From NCBI GenBank assembly GCA_024225875.1, contig JAAEMD010000472.1:1-18181 (forward strand): DNA of 18,181 nucleotides, read 5' to 3'. The notes under the pieces were generated by a model that was given only the letters and a program-made list of their open reading frames with translations, was not told the origin of the DNA and did no database searches. The DNA is from a bacterium (GTDB lineage Bacteria; Margulisbacteria; Marinamargulisbacteria; JAAEMD01). The translations under genes and the position numbers were made by a program. Each line of letters begins with the position of its first letter. Position 1 is the stretch's first letter. This document shows positions 8,640 to 16,378 of this stretch, in pieces.

Positions 8640-9065
8640 TCATACCAAACCCTGCTCCTTAAATAAATCAATAATACTTTTTATTTCCGGAGGCAGAAAA
8701 GGCTTTTTTGTTTTGGTAAAAAAAGCAACACAAGTAAACTTTCCTTGAGCAATCAGCTCTTCAGAAGGCATAAGATATATTTGTTCTTGAAAGTAAAATT
8801 TCAAACGGCTCTCTTGATGTAAACTTAAACGAACACAAAACTGGTTATCATTTTTTAGAGATTTAATAAAATCAATTTTAGCTTGTATAAGAACTAAAGT
8901 AATGCCTTTATTTTGGTGAAAATCAGCATAAGATATACCAAACTCATTTAAAAATTTATGCCGTGCATGTTCGAAATAATGAAAATAATTAGCGTTATTA
9001 ACAACTCCCGTTAAATCACATTCATAATCTCTAACTTCAAAATTATATTGATATTCTTTATCCAT
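8640..9065 (-). CDS. Hotdog-fold acyl-CoA/acyl-ACP thioesterase (4HBT/YbgC type)
   Basis: This 141-residue protein is a single hotdog-fold thioesterase, which hydrolyses acyl thioesters of CoA or ACP in the cytoplasm. The signature is the N-terminal RDYECDLTGVVNNANYFHYFEHARHKFL, matching the YbgC/4-hydroxybenzoyl-CoA thioesterase pattern: an acidic residue before the GVV turn (here Asp in ECD) and N-Y-F-x-Y-F-E-x-A-R on the hot-dog helix. The rest gives the expected strands (QAKIDFIKSLKNDNQFCVRLSL, KFYFQEQIYL, GKFTCVAFF). Length is normal for the family. The start lies five bases after the stop of the upstream SDR gene, with GGAGG further back inside that gene, so the pair is probably translated together. 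Substrate is unknown; the SDR partner suggests a beta-hydroxy or beta-keto acyl chain. Confidence 0.85.
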   Translation of the reverse strand: MDKEYQYNFEVRDYECDLTGVVNNANYFHYFEHARHKFLNEFGISYADFHQNKGITLVLIQAKIDFIKSLKNDNQFCVRLSLHQESRLKFYFQEQIYLMPSEELIAQGKFTCVAFFTKTKKPFLPPEIKSIIDLFKEQGLV

Positions 9066-9070
9066 AAATT

Positions 9071-9814
9071 TCAGGGTAGTAAACCTCCATCAATGATAAA
9101 CTCTTTTCCTGTAATATATGAAGATAAACTGGAAGATAAAAAGGCTACCATATTACCAACTTCTTCAGACTGCCCAAATCGTTGTAAAGGAATATTTTTT
9201 AAATACCTTTCTTTATGTTCAGCAGAAAAATTTTCATGCATCCCGGCATCAATAAGCCCGGGAGATACTGTATTTACTAATATTTTCCAGGAAGATAATT
9301 CAACAGCAAGTGTTTTTGTAAAATTAATAATCGCAGCTTTAGACACAGCATAATTAGACTGGCCAGGAAAAGGCATTGAAGCTGCTATTGAAGCTATATT
9401 GATTATTCTGGGCTGATCACTTTTTCGAAGTAAACGAACAGCCTCTCTGGTACAGTTAAAAACACTAAATAAATTAGTCTCTACTGGAATCTTCCAATCA
9501 TTTAATGAAAACCTGAAACTAAGATTATCCTTAACTATTTTACCTGCATTATTTACAAGTACATCTAAGCGGCCAGTCTTATTTTTGATTTCAGAAAATA
9601 GTTCCTTTACTTGTCCAGGATCAGAAAGATCTGCCTGAAGAATGTGATTGTTATTTCCATCTAACTTAGAAAGTAAATCTTTAGCTTTAGCCTGGTTTTG
9701 ATTGTAATGAATAATGATATTTGCTTTTGCTTTATTTAAAACCTCTGCAATTCCAGTTCCAATGCCACCGGAACAACCAGTGATTAAAACTACTTTATTC
9801 GATAAATCGATCAT
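9071..9814 (-). CDS. Short-chain dehydrogenase/reductase, FabG-like
   Basis: A 247-residue classical SDR that likely reduces a keto group with NAD(P)H in the cytoplasm. The cofactor motif is TGCSGGIG (residues 12-19), NNAG follows in VLVNNAGKI, and the catalytic set is intact: Ser in NIAS, then 13 residues on, Tyr in NYAVSK with its Lys four further. The C-terminal FSAEHKERYLKNIPLQRFG, then YITGKEFIIDGGLLP is typical of FabG-like ketoacyl reductases. AAGGAGA precedes the ATG, and the thioesterase follows after five bases, forming a two-gene unit. Its promoter is probably within the palindromic repeat just upstream (CGGACA-17-TATAAA, 9911 to 9883 on the minus strand). A beta-ketoacyl substrate is likely but not proven. 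Confidence 0.88.
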   Translation of the reverse strand: MIDLSNKVVLITGCSGGIGTGIAEVLNKAKANIIIHYNQNQAKAKDLLSKLDGNNNHILQADLSDPGQVKELFSEIKNKTGRLDVLVNNAGKIVKDNLSFRFSLNDWKIPVETNLFSVFNCTREAVRLLRKSDQPRIINIASIAASMPFPGQSNYAVSKAAIINFTKTLAVELSSWKILVNTVSPGLIDAGMHENFSAEHKERYLKNIPLQRFGQSEEVGNMVAFLSSSLSSYITGKEFIIDGGLLP

Positions 9815-9882
9815 TTCAAGTCTCCTTGTAAAGCCTGTATTTTTTAGATTCAGCTCTTTAATAAACTTAAGTCACATATAGT

Positions 9883-10003
9883 TTTATAGCTGATCAAAAG
9901 TAAAATGTCCGACACTTAAAGTTTTTAAATGACTTCGTTTATGTACGCAAGTACACTGCACTCAGACATTTAAACGGACAGTTCAATTTGTACCAGCTAT
10001 AGC
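9883..10003. repeat. Palindromic repeat with opposed promoter-like arms
   Basis: Arms TATAGCTG (9885-9892) and CAGCTATA (9994-10001) enclose TGTCCG (9906-9911) and CGGACA (9975-9980). Between these, AAATG and CATTTAAA match again, and the tip is TGTAC-GCAA-GTACA (9942-9955). The left arm is 11 bases longer than the right. The left arm recurs, inverted, at 1-59. Each arm contains CGGACA, exactly 17 bases, then a TATA box: TATAAA reading left to the SDR-thioesterase genes, and TATAGC reading right to the lipoprotein gene. It may be a divergent regulatory module or a MITE/IS remnant. The rest of the gene-free stretch 9815-10139 shows only the two ribosome binding sites and AT-rich DNA. Confidence 0.75.
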
Positions 10004-10139
10004 TTTATAATTATATATACCAAACAGGTTTTCATGAAGTATTTAGTCTATAAAATTCAATTTTACTTCTCGATATGTAAAGTGTTAACATAATTCATAA
10101 TGAAAAGAAAATTTGCAGCCATTATTAAGGAGATGTGAT

Positions 10140-11120
10140 TTGAAAAAATCAAAGTTAATATTAAATGTTTCTGGAATATTCTTCATTGGTATTCTTTTTT
10201 CTATTTCAGGCTGTACAACAAAAGAATCTGCACAAATAGATGTTAGAAAGGATAATTTATTTCCTGAAGGAATTGCCTTTCATAAACAAAAAGACCAGTA
10301 CTTTTTAAGCTCTGTAAAATTTGGTCAAATAGGGAAAGTTTCAAAAAATGGCGTCTATGAAGAATTTACAAAAGATCCTGATCTTATTTCAACAATAGGG
10401 TTACACATAGATCAAAATAATAAATTATTATTTGTGTGCAACTCTGATCCTGGTGCTTCAATAAAAACGTCCAGGAACACACAAAACAAAGTCGCTGGAT
10501 TAGCTGTTTATTCATTGCAAACAGGTCAAAGAAAACATTATTTTCAGTTGGATAAGTTGTTTGATGGAAACCACTTTGCAAACGATGTAGTAACTGACAA
10601 AGAGGGAAATGCTTATGTTACGGATAGCTTTAGCCCGGTTATTTACAAAATTAATCTTAAAACAAACAAGGCAGAAGTATTTTTTACTCATGATAAATTC
10701 AAAGGAGAAGGGTTTAATTTAAATGGAATTATTTATCATCCAGGTGGATATTTAGTTGTTAGTAAATTTAATGAAGGAATATTTTTTAAAATCCCAATTA
10801 ATCAACCTGACGATTTTAAACAAATACAAATCACGACTCCTTTAAAGGGTGCTGATGGGTTAGTTCTAATAGATAATGAGCATATACTTGTTGTTCAAAA
10901 CACGCTAACTGATGAAGGAAAAAATCAAATACATATATTAGCGTCTAGCGACCATTGGAAGACGGCTCAAATTAATACACAGAAAATACAAGCTTCTCTA
11001 AATGCACCTACTACTGCAACAAAATCGAAAAAAGGTTCTGTATATGCTATCAATTCATACCTTGATAAGTTGTTCTCAGGAAAAACAAATCAGACTTTTC
11101 AAATAGTTAAAGTATTATGA
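10140..11120 (+). CDS. SMP-30/gluconolactonase-like beta-propeller lipoprotein
   Basis: The 326-residue product has a lipoprotein signal: a basic start, hydrophobic helix and lipobox I-S-G-C with the lipidated Cys at 25, so it should be membrane-anchored in the cell envelope. The body reads as a six-bladed propeller of the SMP-30/NHL kind: LFPEGIAFHKQKDQYFLSSV, IGKVSKNGVYEEF, NDVVTDKEGNAYVTDSFSPVIYKI, GEGFNLNGIIYHPGGYLVVSK, and LKGADGLVLIDNEHILVVQN. Family members include lactonases and related esterases, but the substrate cannot be told and some are non-enzymatic. I chose the TTG start at 10140 because AAGGAG (10127-10132) is ideally placed seven bases ahead and translation then begins directly with the signal peptide; the longer frame from 10113 would put extra residues before it. 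It stands divergent from the SDR-thioesterase unit. Confidence 0.8.
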   Translation: MKKSKLILNVSGIFFIGILFSISGCTTKESAQIDVRKDNLFPEGIAFHKQKDQYFLSSVKFGQIGKVSKNGVYEEFTKDPDLISTIGLHIDQNNKLLFVCNSDPGASIKTSRNTQNKVAGLAVYSLQTGQRKHYFQLDKLFDGNHFANDVVTDKEGNAYVTDSFSPVIYKINLKTNKAEVFFTHDKFKGEGFNLNGIIYHPGGYLVVSKFNEGIFFKIPINQPDDFKQIQITTPLKGADGLVLIDNEHILVVQNTLTDEGKNQIHILASSDHWKTAQINTQKIQASLNAPTTATKSKKGSVYAINSYLDKLFSGKTNQTFQIVKVL

Positions 11121-11294
11121 CAGATAATGTTTCTAGCTGATCCTTTTGGCAGGGATATGCAATTTTACCCATAATGGCAGAAATGATCTCCGGGTCATTA
11201 CTCCAGGACTTTGTCGCTGAAACTCTTTTCATATGGACTGAGGTATGTAGAAAATGGAACGGATTTGATATAAAATATTTCCCGGAGATTAAGT

Positions 11295-12422
11295 ATGAAA
11301 AATCAAATACATATAAGGGTTCCGGACACTGTTATTGAGCAGGTCAGAATTGATGCCGGCAATCAGGGCAAATCTATCCAGGAATATATCGAAAAGATCC
11401 TGGTAAAACATGTGCTGAATAATAAAAATAAAAAAGAAACAAAGTCTTTAAAAGGTAAAAAAAGATACAGGTTTATTGATCTTTTTGCAGGCATTGGTGG
11501 TATAAGGCTGGCTTTTGAACGTGCAGGAGGAGAGTGCGTCTTTACTTCTGAATACGACAGGTTTTGTCAGGAAACCTATTTTGCAAACTTTAACGAGATC
11601 CCTGATGGCGATATTAGAAAAATATCCGAAAAAAACATACCTGACCATGATATTTTAGTTGCAGGTTTTCCCTGCCAGCCATTTTCAATAGCAGGAGTAT
11701 CAAAAAAGAATAGTTTAGGAAGAAATCATGGATTCCTGGATAAAACCCAGGGAACTTTGTTTTTTGATATTTTGAGAATCATAAATTATAAAAGACCGGA
11801 CTCATTTCTTTTAGAAAATGTTAAAAATCTCAGAGCCCATGATAAAGGTAATACGTTTAAAGTTATTATCGATACGCTCGAAAAATCAGGCTACAGTATA
11901 TTTTATAAAGTTATGGATGGTAAGCATTACACCCCGCAGCATAGAGAAAGAATATTTATAGCAGGTTTTAATAAGCATAAATATAAAAAAATAGATTTTA
12001 ACTTCCCTGTTTACCCTGATGAAAATCAAAAGTTGAAATATATTTTAGAATCAGAAGTTGATGATAAATATACTTTATCAAATAAGCTGTGGGATTATTT
12101 ACAGGCCTACTCTCTTAAGCATAAGAAAAAAGGAAATGGATTTGGCTACAGCCTGGTCAATAAAGAAAGCATTTCCAGGACATTGAGTGCCAGGTACTAT
12201 AAAGACGGATCAGAAATACTTATCCCTCAAGATAAGAAAAACCCCAGAAAGCTAACCCCGAGAGAATGTGCTCGTTTACAGGGTTTTCCCGATAATTTTA
12301 AAATCCCTGTTTCCAATACCCAGGCTTATAAGCAGTTTGGTAACTCTGTAGTAGTGCCTTTAGTAGAAGATGTAGCCAAAACCTTAATTGCAACCTTGAA
12401 CAATTATGAGTGCCGATACTAA
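11295..12422 (+). CDS. C5-cytosine DNA methyltransferase with N-terminal RHH-like segment
   Basis: This 375-residue enzyme transfers a methyl group from S-adenosylmethionine to cytosine C5 in DNA. All key motifs are present: motif I FIDLFAGIGGIRLAFE (from 60), motif IV GFPCQPFS with catalytic Cys127, motif VI ENV (174-176), motif VIII QHRERIF, a short recognition region (KLWDYLQAYS to TLSARYYKDGSEIL), and motifs IX-X (RKLTPRECARLQGFPDNF, YKQFGNSVVVP). The C-terminal part resembles Dcm-type enzymes. Residues about 4-41 (IHIRVPDTVIEQVRIDAGNQ, then GKSIQEYIEKIL) look like a ribbon-helix-helix DNA-binding domain, joined by a Lys/Asn-rich linker; this could bind its own promoter. GGAG precedes the ATG. 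A Vsr gene follows after 35 bases; no restriction endonuclease gene was recognised nearby. Confidence 0.93.
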   Translation: MKNQIHIRVPDTVIEQVRIDAGNQGKSIQEYIEKILVKHVLNNKNKKETKSLKGKKRYRFIDLFAGIGGIRLAFERAGGECVFTSEYDRFCQETYFANFNEIPDGDIRKISEKNIPDHDILVAGFPCQPFSIAGVSKKNSLGRNHGFLDKTQGTLFFDILRIINYKRPDSFLLENVKNLRAHDKGNTFKVIIDTLEKSGYSIFYKVMDGKHYTPQHRERIFIAGFNKHKYKKIDFNFPVYPDENQKLKYILESEVDDKYTLSNKLWDYLQAYSLKHKKKGNGFGYSLVNKESISRTLSARYYKDGSEILIPQDKKNPRKLTPRECARLQGFPDNFKIPVSNTQAYKQFGNSVVVPLVEDVAKTLIATLNNYECRY

Positions 12423-12457
12423 CTTTCCTTTTCAAGGATTAATTAAAACTAAACAGT

Positions 12458-12865
12458 ATGGATACGATCTCAAAAGAACATAGAAGCTGGAATATGTCTC
12501 GTATAAAGAGCAAAAACACCAGACCTGAGATGACAGTGCGATCTACACTGCATAAAATGGGTTTTAGATTTAGATTACATAATAATAAAATGCCAGGAAA
12601 ACCAGATATAGTTCTACCACGTTATAAAACAGTAATATTTGTACATGGCTGTTTCTGGCACAGGCATAGTAACTGTAAGTATGCATATAATCCAAAATCA
12701 AAAACCGATTTCTGGAGAAACAAATTCAAAGAAACCGTTAGAAGAGATAAGGATAAAGAGCTTACATTAAAGTCTTCAGGATGGAAGGTTTTGACTATCT
12801 GGGAATGTGAGATAAAAAACACAGAAAATATAGAAGATAAAATTAAAAGACTAATAAAGCGATAA
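12458..12865 (+). CDS. vsr: Very-short-patch (Vsr) T:G mismatch endonuclease
   Basis: A 135-residue endonuclease that nicks next to T:G mismatches produced when 5-methylcytosine deaminates, starting very-short-patch repair. Alignment by eye to E. coli Vsr is convincing: RSWNMSRIKSKNTRPEMTVR at the start, GKPDIVLPRYKTVIFVHGCF then WHRH in the core, and GWKVLTIWECEI near the end. The catalytic Asp50, His63 and His68 correspond to E. coli D51, H64 and H69, and zinc-site cysteines (C65, C72) are present. The full family length is retained. It follows the cytosine methyltransferase on the same strand, the usual partner, and presumably repairs deamination at that enzyme's sites. The ribosome binding site is weak (AAGGA lies far upstream), so expression may depend on coupling. 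Sequence specificity cannot be read off. Confidence 0.93.
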   Translation: MDTISKEHRSWNMSRIKSKNTRPEMTVRSTLHKMGFRFRLHNNKMPGKPDIVLPRYKTVIFVHGCFWHRHSNCKYAYNPKSKTDFWRNKFKETVRRDKDKELTLKSSGWKVLTIWECEIKNTENIEDKIKRLIKR

Positions 12866-12885
12866 GACAGTTATTAAACTCACAA

Positions 12886-12938
12886 CCATATCACCAGAAA
12901 ATAGATAAATGATTAAAAATTCATTTCTGATGATATGG
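12886..12938. terminator. Inverted repeat between convergent vsr and feoB genes
   Basis: CCATATCACCAGAAA (12886-12900) and TTTCTGATGATATGG (12924-12938) can pair over 15 positions with one mismatch, around a 23-base AT-rich loop. It sits 20 bases after the vsr stop and 15 before the feoB stop, where a bidirectional terminator is expected. The loop is long and no clean T-run follows on either strand, so rho-independent action is uncertain; it may instead protect RNA 3' ends. Confidence 0.5.
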
Positions 12939-12953
12939 ATAGAGTATTAAAAG

Positions 12954-15095
12954 CTATCCTGTAATAAAAAGCGTAACTCTATAAGCCGTGAAGGATAAAA
13001 TCCAGGCAGCTGAGGTTGAGTAAATTGCATAAATCACAATCCATTTCCATGCGCCTGCTTCTTTTTTAAATACGCCTATGGCTGCGATGCAGGGCATATA
13101 AAGTAATACAAATATCATTAACGATAATGCTGTAGCTAATGTAAAATCAGGATCTGCTCGTAATTTTTCTGCAAGGTCTACAGACTCCTCATCAACTTCA
13201 CCTAATGAGTAGATTGTACCCAGTGTAGATACTACCACTTCTTTAGCTGCAAGACCGGTTCCCAGGGCAACCCCGATTTTCCAGTCAAAACCAAGCGGTT
13301 TTATAAAAGGCTCAATACTTTTGCCCAGTCTGCCGGCAATAGAGTATTCCAGCTGCATATACTGGTTTTCAAACTCAATATTAGAAAGCAACTCATCTTT
13401 TTTCTCCTGTGTTAAGCTGCGGTTGATATTAACCTGATTAATCTGTTCTTCGTATCTGGCCTCCAGCACCTTATTTTGAGGGAAATTACTTGCTGCCCAT
13501 ATTAAAATCGATGCTGCTAAAATTATGGTACCTGCCTTTTTCAAGTACATAAAGGCCTTGATCTTTGCCTGTATTAAAGTTGTTTTTATAGTTGGCATCC
13601 TGTAAGGAGGAAGCTCCATAACAAAAGGTTCAGACTCTCCGATAAATAGAGTTTTTTTCAGTATTTTAGCTGAAAGTAAAGCTACTATAATACCAAGTAC
13701 ATATATTCCAAAAAGAACATTGCCTGCTGCACCAGTAGAAAAAAAAGCACTGATTAAAAGTACATAAACAGGCAGCTTTGCGCCACAGCTCATAAATGGA
13801 ATTATCATAATGGTAGTTAAACGATCACCTCTGTTTTTTAATGTTCTAGTAGCCATTATTGCCGGGATTGAGCAGCCAAAACCAGTGATCATTGGAATGA
13901 ATGATTTTCCATGCAGGCCTATTTTATGCATTATCTTATCTATTACAAAGGCTGCACGTGCCATATAACCGGTACCCTCCAGAAAAGCAAGAGCAATAAA
14001 CAGGAGTAATATATTAGGTAAAAAAACCAGCACGCCTCCGACACCGGCAATGATTCCGTCAACTATGATGGACTGAACCATTCCTTCTGGTAAAACAGAA
14101 GTTGCAACTCCAGATAGAAACTCAAAGAACAGGTCTATCCATCCCATAGGAGCTTCCCCCAGTTTAAAGGTGAACTGAAATACCAGCCACATAATACCCA
14201 TAAATATCGGGAACCCCAGAACACGATTTATAATTATTGAATCTATCTTTTCAGTAAGGGTTTTCTTTTTTGTTGACGGGAACTCCACAGTCTCCTTTAT
14301 AGCCCCATGAATAAAGGCATGCCTGTCTTCAGTAATTAATACCTCAGGGTCACTTTGATATTTATTTTTACAGTCAATAATAGATTTCTTGAGGATTTCT
14401 TCCAGTTGTATCCATACAGGATACTCTTTAACCAGGTTATAAACTTCCTTATCATTTTCCATCAGTTTAATTGCCAGCCATCTATGGTTATATTTTTTTA
14501 AGCCCTTTACTCCTTTTAAAAGCTCACAAATATCAAGTAATTTATCTTCAATTTCTAATCTTAAGGTTAATTTATTCTTTTTGATATCAATTTTTTTCTC
14601 ATAAACCCTGACTACATGGTCTAAAAGTGAGGAAATACCTGTTTTTTTTACAGCTGAAGTAGTAATAATATGAGAACCAAAAAGCTTTTGCAGCTGCTTG
14701 ATATCTATTTTTGTCCCTGCTTTTTCTACTTCATCAAACATATTCAAAGCTACAATCATTTCAGTTTCCAGCTCCATAAGCTGAGTTGTTAAGTATAAAT
14801 TACGTTCCAGGCTCGATCCGTCTACTACATCTATAACGACATCAGGTTTGTCTTCAATAATATAATTTCTGGCAATTACTTCTTCTGGAGAGTATGCGGT
14901 AAGTGAATATGTGCCTGGTAAATCAATCAATTTAATTTCATAACTCTCATATTTCAGCACTCCTTCATACTTTTCAATAGTAACACCGGAAAAATTTCCG
15001 ACTTTTTGATTAGTACCTGCAAGAGCATTGAAAAGAGAGGTTTTGCCACTGTTGGGGTTACCAAGTAATGCGACCTTTATTTGTTTAGTTGCCAT
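12954..15095 (-). CDS. feoB: FeoB ferrous iron transporter
   Basis: A 713-residue inner-membrane protein that imports Fe(II), coupled to GTP hydrolysis. The N-terminal G domain has G1 GNPNSGKT (12-19), switch region VTIEKYEG, G3 DLPG (58-61) and G4 NMFD (118-121). A cytoplasmic helical spacer follows, then the membrane part with the two Gate regions: GFGCSIPAIMATRTLKNRGD then PFMSCGAKLPVYVLL holds the conserved Cys residues, and GLAAKEVVVSTLGTIY marks the second. Length is at the lower end of normal with no missing module seen. AAAGGAGG precedes the ATG, and feoA ends 36 bases upstream. It is the last gene of the porin-feoA-feoB unit and converges on vsr. No feoC-like small gene follows. Confidence 0.97.
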   Translation of the reverse strand: MATKQIKVALLGNPNSGKTSLFNALAGTNQKVGNFSGVTIEKYEGVLKYESYEIKLIDLPGTYSLTAYSPEEVIARNYIIEDKPDVVIDVVDGSSLERNLYLTTQLMELETEMIVALNMFDEVEKAGTKIDIKQLQKLFGSHIITTSAVKKTGISSLLDHVVRVYEKKIDIKKNKLTLRLEIEDKLLDICELLKGVKGLKKYNHRWLAIKLMENDKEVYNLVKEYPVWIQLEEILKKSIIDCKNKYQSDPEVLITEDRHAFIHGAIKETVEFPSTKKKTLTEKIDSIIINRVLGFPIFMGIMWLVFQFTFKLGEAPMGWIDLFFEFLSGVATSVLPEGMVQSIIVDGIIAGVGGVLVFLPNILLLFIALAFLEGTGYMARAAFVIDKIMHKIGLHGKSFIPMITGFGCSIPAIMATRTLKNRGDRLTTIMIIPFMSCGAKLPVYVLLISAFFSTGAAGNVLFGIYVLGIIVALLSAKILKKTLFIGESEPFVMELPPYRMPTIKTTLIQAKIKAFMYLKKAGTIILAASILIWAASNFPQNKVLEARYEEQINQVNINRSLTQEKKDELLSNIEFENQYMQLEYSIAGRLGKSIEPFIKPLGFDWKIGVALGTGLAAKEVVVSTLGTIYSLGEVDEESVDLAEKLRADPDFTLATALSLMIFVLLYMPCIAAIGVFKKEAGAWKWIVIYAIYSTSAAWILSFTAYRVTLFITG

Positions 15096-15131
15096 TCTCT
15101 TTAACCTCCTTTAATTATTACCATAGAAAAT

Positions 15132-15377
15132 TCAGTCATCATCATTACTGATTTTTTTAACTATAATACATTTAGCTTCTTCTATCCGTAATGAAAGATG
15201 AAAGCCTTTTAAAAATACTGCGATTGGATCACCCAGCGGTGCTTTTCTTAAAACCTTAAGTTTAACACCCCTGACAAGTCCCATATCCAGAAGACGTCTC
15301 CTGACGTCCCCTTCTGCCTGGACAGTTACTATTTGACCTTCCTGGTTAATATCAAGGTCTGATAAAGTTATTTGCAT
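15132..15377 (-). CDS. feoA: FeoA, small SH3-like partner of FeoB
   Basis: This 81-residue cytoplasmic protein is a FeoA-type SH3-like barrel needed for full FeoB activity. The recognisable stretch is EGDVRRRLLDMGLVRGVKLK, followed by VLRKAPLGDPIAVFLKGFHLSLRIEEAKCI, the standard core of the family. The start is supported by AAGGGA a few bases upstream on the minus strand. It lies between the porin gene (56 bases upstream) and feoB (36 bases downstream), so the three are probably one transcript. A small hairpin occupies the porin-feoA gap. Confidence 0.95.
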   Translation of the reverse strand: MQITLSDLDINQEGQIVTVQAEGDVRRRLLDMGLVRGVKLKVLRKAPLGDPIAVFLKGFHLSLRIEEAKCIIVKKISNDDD

Positions 15378-15401
15378 AATATTAAATCCCTTCTATGAGT
15401 T

Positions 15402-15419
15402 GCTCTTTTCAAAAAGAGC
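15402..15419 (-). other. Hairpin in the porin-feoA gap
   Basis: On the minus strand GCTCTTTT-TG-AAAAGAGC forms a compact stem-loop between the porin stop and the feoA ribosome binding site. No T-run follows, so full termination is unlikely. It could be a processing or attenuation site setting different levels of porin and FeoAB from one transcript. The structure is visible; the function is inferred. Confidence 0.5.
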
Positions 15420-15433
15420 CTCAAGTATTATTG

Positions 15434-16378
15434 CTAAAACCCAACTACTGTTTGAAAAAATAAAGCATCATTACTTTTTTTACTGAAGCTGCCATCTTCA
15501 TAATTAAGCTGATACTCAATCCTCATTTTCACATTATTTTCTATCTTAATACCGCCACCAGCAGAAAGCCTTGAAAGTTGAGAATGCGAGTCCGAATCTC
15601 TATCATAACCAGCTTCCTCGCTGTATCCACCGTAACGAGCTAAAAGGAAGTATTTTCCAAAATCATATTTTGCCTGGACATAATATGCGCGGGCTTTTTT
15701 ATCTGATGAGTTATTAACATTCATAATTTCTGCAAGGATATTTAGATTATTACAGTGATATGAAAAATCCAGCCCTGAAAATGAATCACGTTTTGCTGGA
15801 TCATTTGCCAGAGAAAACCCTATTTCCGAATATTTAAAAACCTTCCCTATCCTGCACCCTGCTGACTGTGCTTTTTCCTGGTTAGCCTGTAGATTCTGGC
15901 CATTTACTACATAAAAAACAGCATTATACATATTATTTTCTACAGACAGCCTGGCACCAGGATCATTCCAGCTATCATACATTTTTTCATTTAATAAAGG
16001 GGTTGATACAAATGGTCTGTCAATTGATGGGTAATAGTTATGATCTATACCTAATGGAACATCAAATTGTCCAAAAGCAATTTCTATGTTTTTAAAGGGT
16101 TCTATTTTTAACAGTCCAGAGCCAATCTCAAACTTTTCATTTTCATGATCATAGGCCAGAGAACCTTCAATAGATACTGTTTCTGATATATCCTGTTCAA
16201 GTCCAACCTCGAACTGTCCCCAGCGAAAACCATCTTTTTCTGATAAACCATGGTATGTATTGTGCTGTAAATCAAAAAACCCAGACCATTTTACTGATGA
16301 ATCTTCTGCATAGATACCTTTTATAGCTGCAGTACAAAACAGAATTGAAGCCAGAGCACATATTTTTGCTTTATTCAT
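15434..16378 (-). CDS. Outer-membrane porin-like protein in the feo operon
   Basis: The 314-residue product has a signal peptide (MNKAKICALASILFCTAAIK, then GIYA before EDSS at residue 24/25) and a mature part of alternating polar and aromatic residues ending in QTVVGF, typical of outer-membrane beta-barrels. Segments such as WSGFFDLQHNTYHG, VSIEGSLAYDHEN, IEIAFGQFDVPLGIDHNYYP and MRIEYQLNYEDGSF resemble the phosphate-selective porin O/P and related families, though the specific solute is not readable. AAGGG lies before the ATG. It is the first gene of the unit with feoA and feoB, so it may let Fe(II) or a ligand across the outer membrane. The strong promoter at 16487-16515 precedes it. No TonB box was seen. 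Confidence 0.82.
   Translation of the reverse strand: MNKAKICALASILFCTAAIKGIYAEDSSVKWSGFFDLQHNTYHGLSEKDGFRWGQFEVGLEQDISETVSIEGSLAYDHENEKFEIGSGLLKIEPFKNIEIAFGQFDVPLGIDHNYYPSIDRPFVSTPLLNEKMYDSWNDPGARLSVENNMYNAVFYVVNGQNLQANQEKAQSAGCRIGKVFKYSEIGFSLANDPAKRDSFSGLDFSYHCNNLNILAEIMNVNNSSDKKARAYYVQAKYDFGKYFLLARYGGYSEEAGYDRDSDSHSQLSRLSAGGGIKIENNVKMRIEYQLNYEDGSFSKKSNDALFFQTVVGF

Noticed and set aside
9048..9353. 101-codon plus-strand frame opposite the SDR gene
   Set aside because: It lies entirely across the SDR and thioesterase genes, whose motifs are clear on the other strand.
10013..10100. AT-rich inverted segments (GAAGT with ACTTC, AAAATT with AATTTT) before the lipoprotein gene
   Set aside because: Short and low-complexity; expected by chance in this composition.
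11107..11232. Minus-strand frame of 41 residues (starting MKRVSATKSWSNDPEIISAI) overlapping the end of the lipoprotein gene
   Set aside because: It reads like protein, but has no ribosome binding site, overlaps the convergent gene by 14 bases and matches nothing I recognise. It could be a decayed gene fragment.
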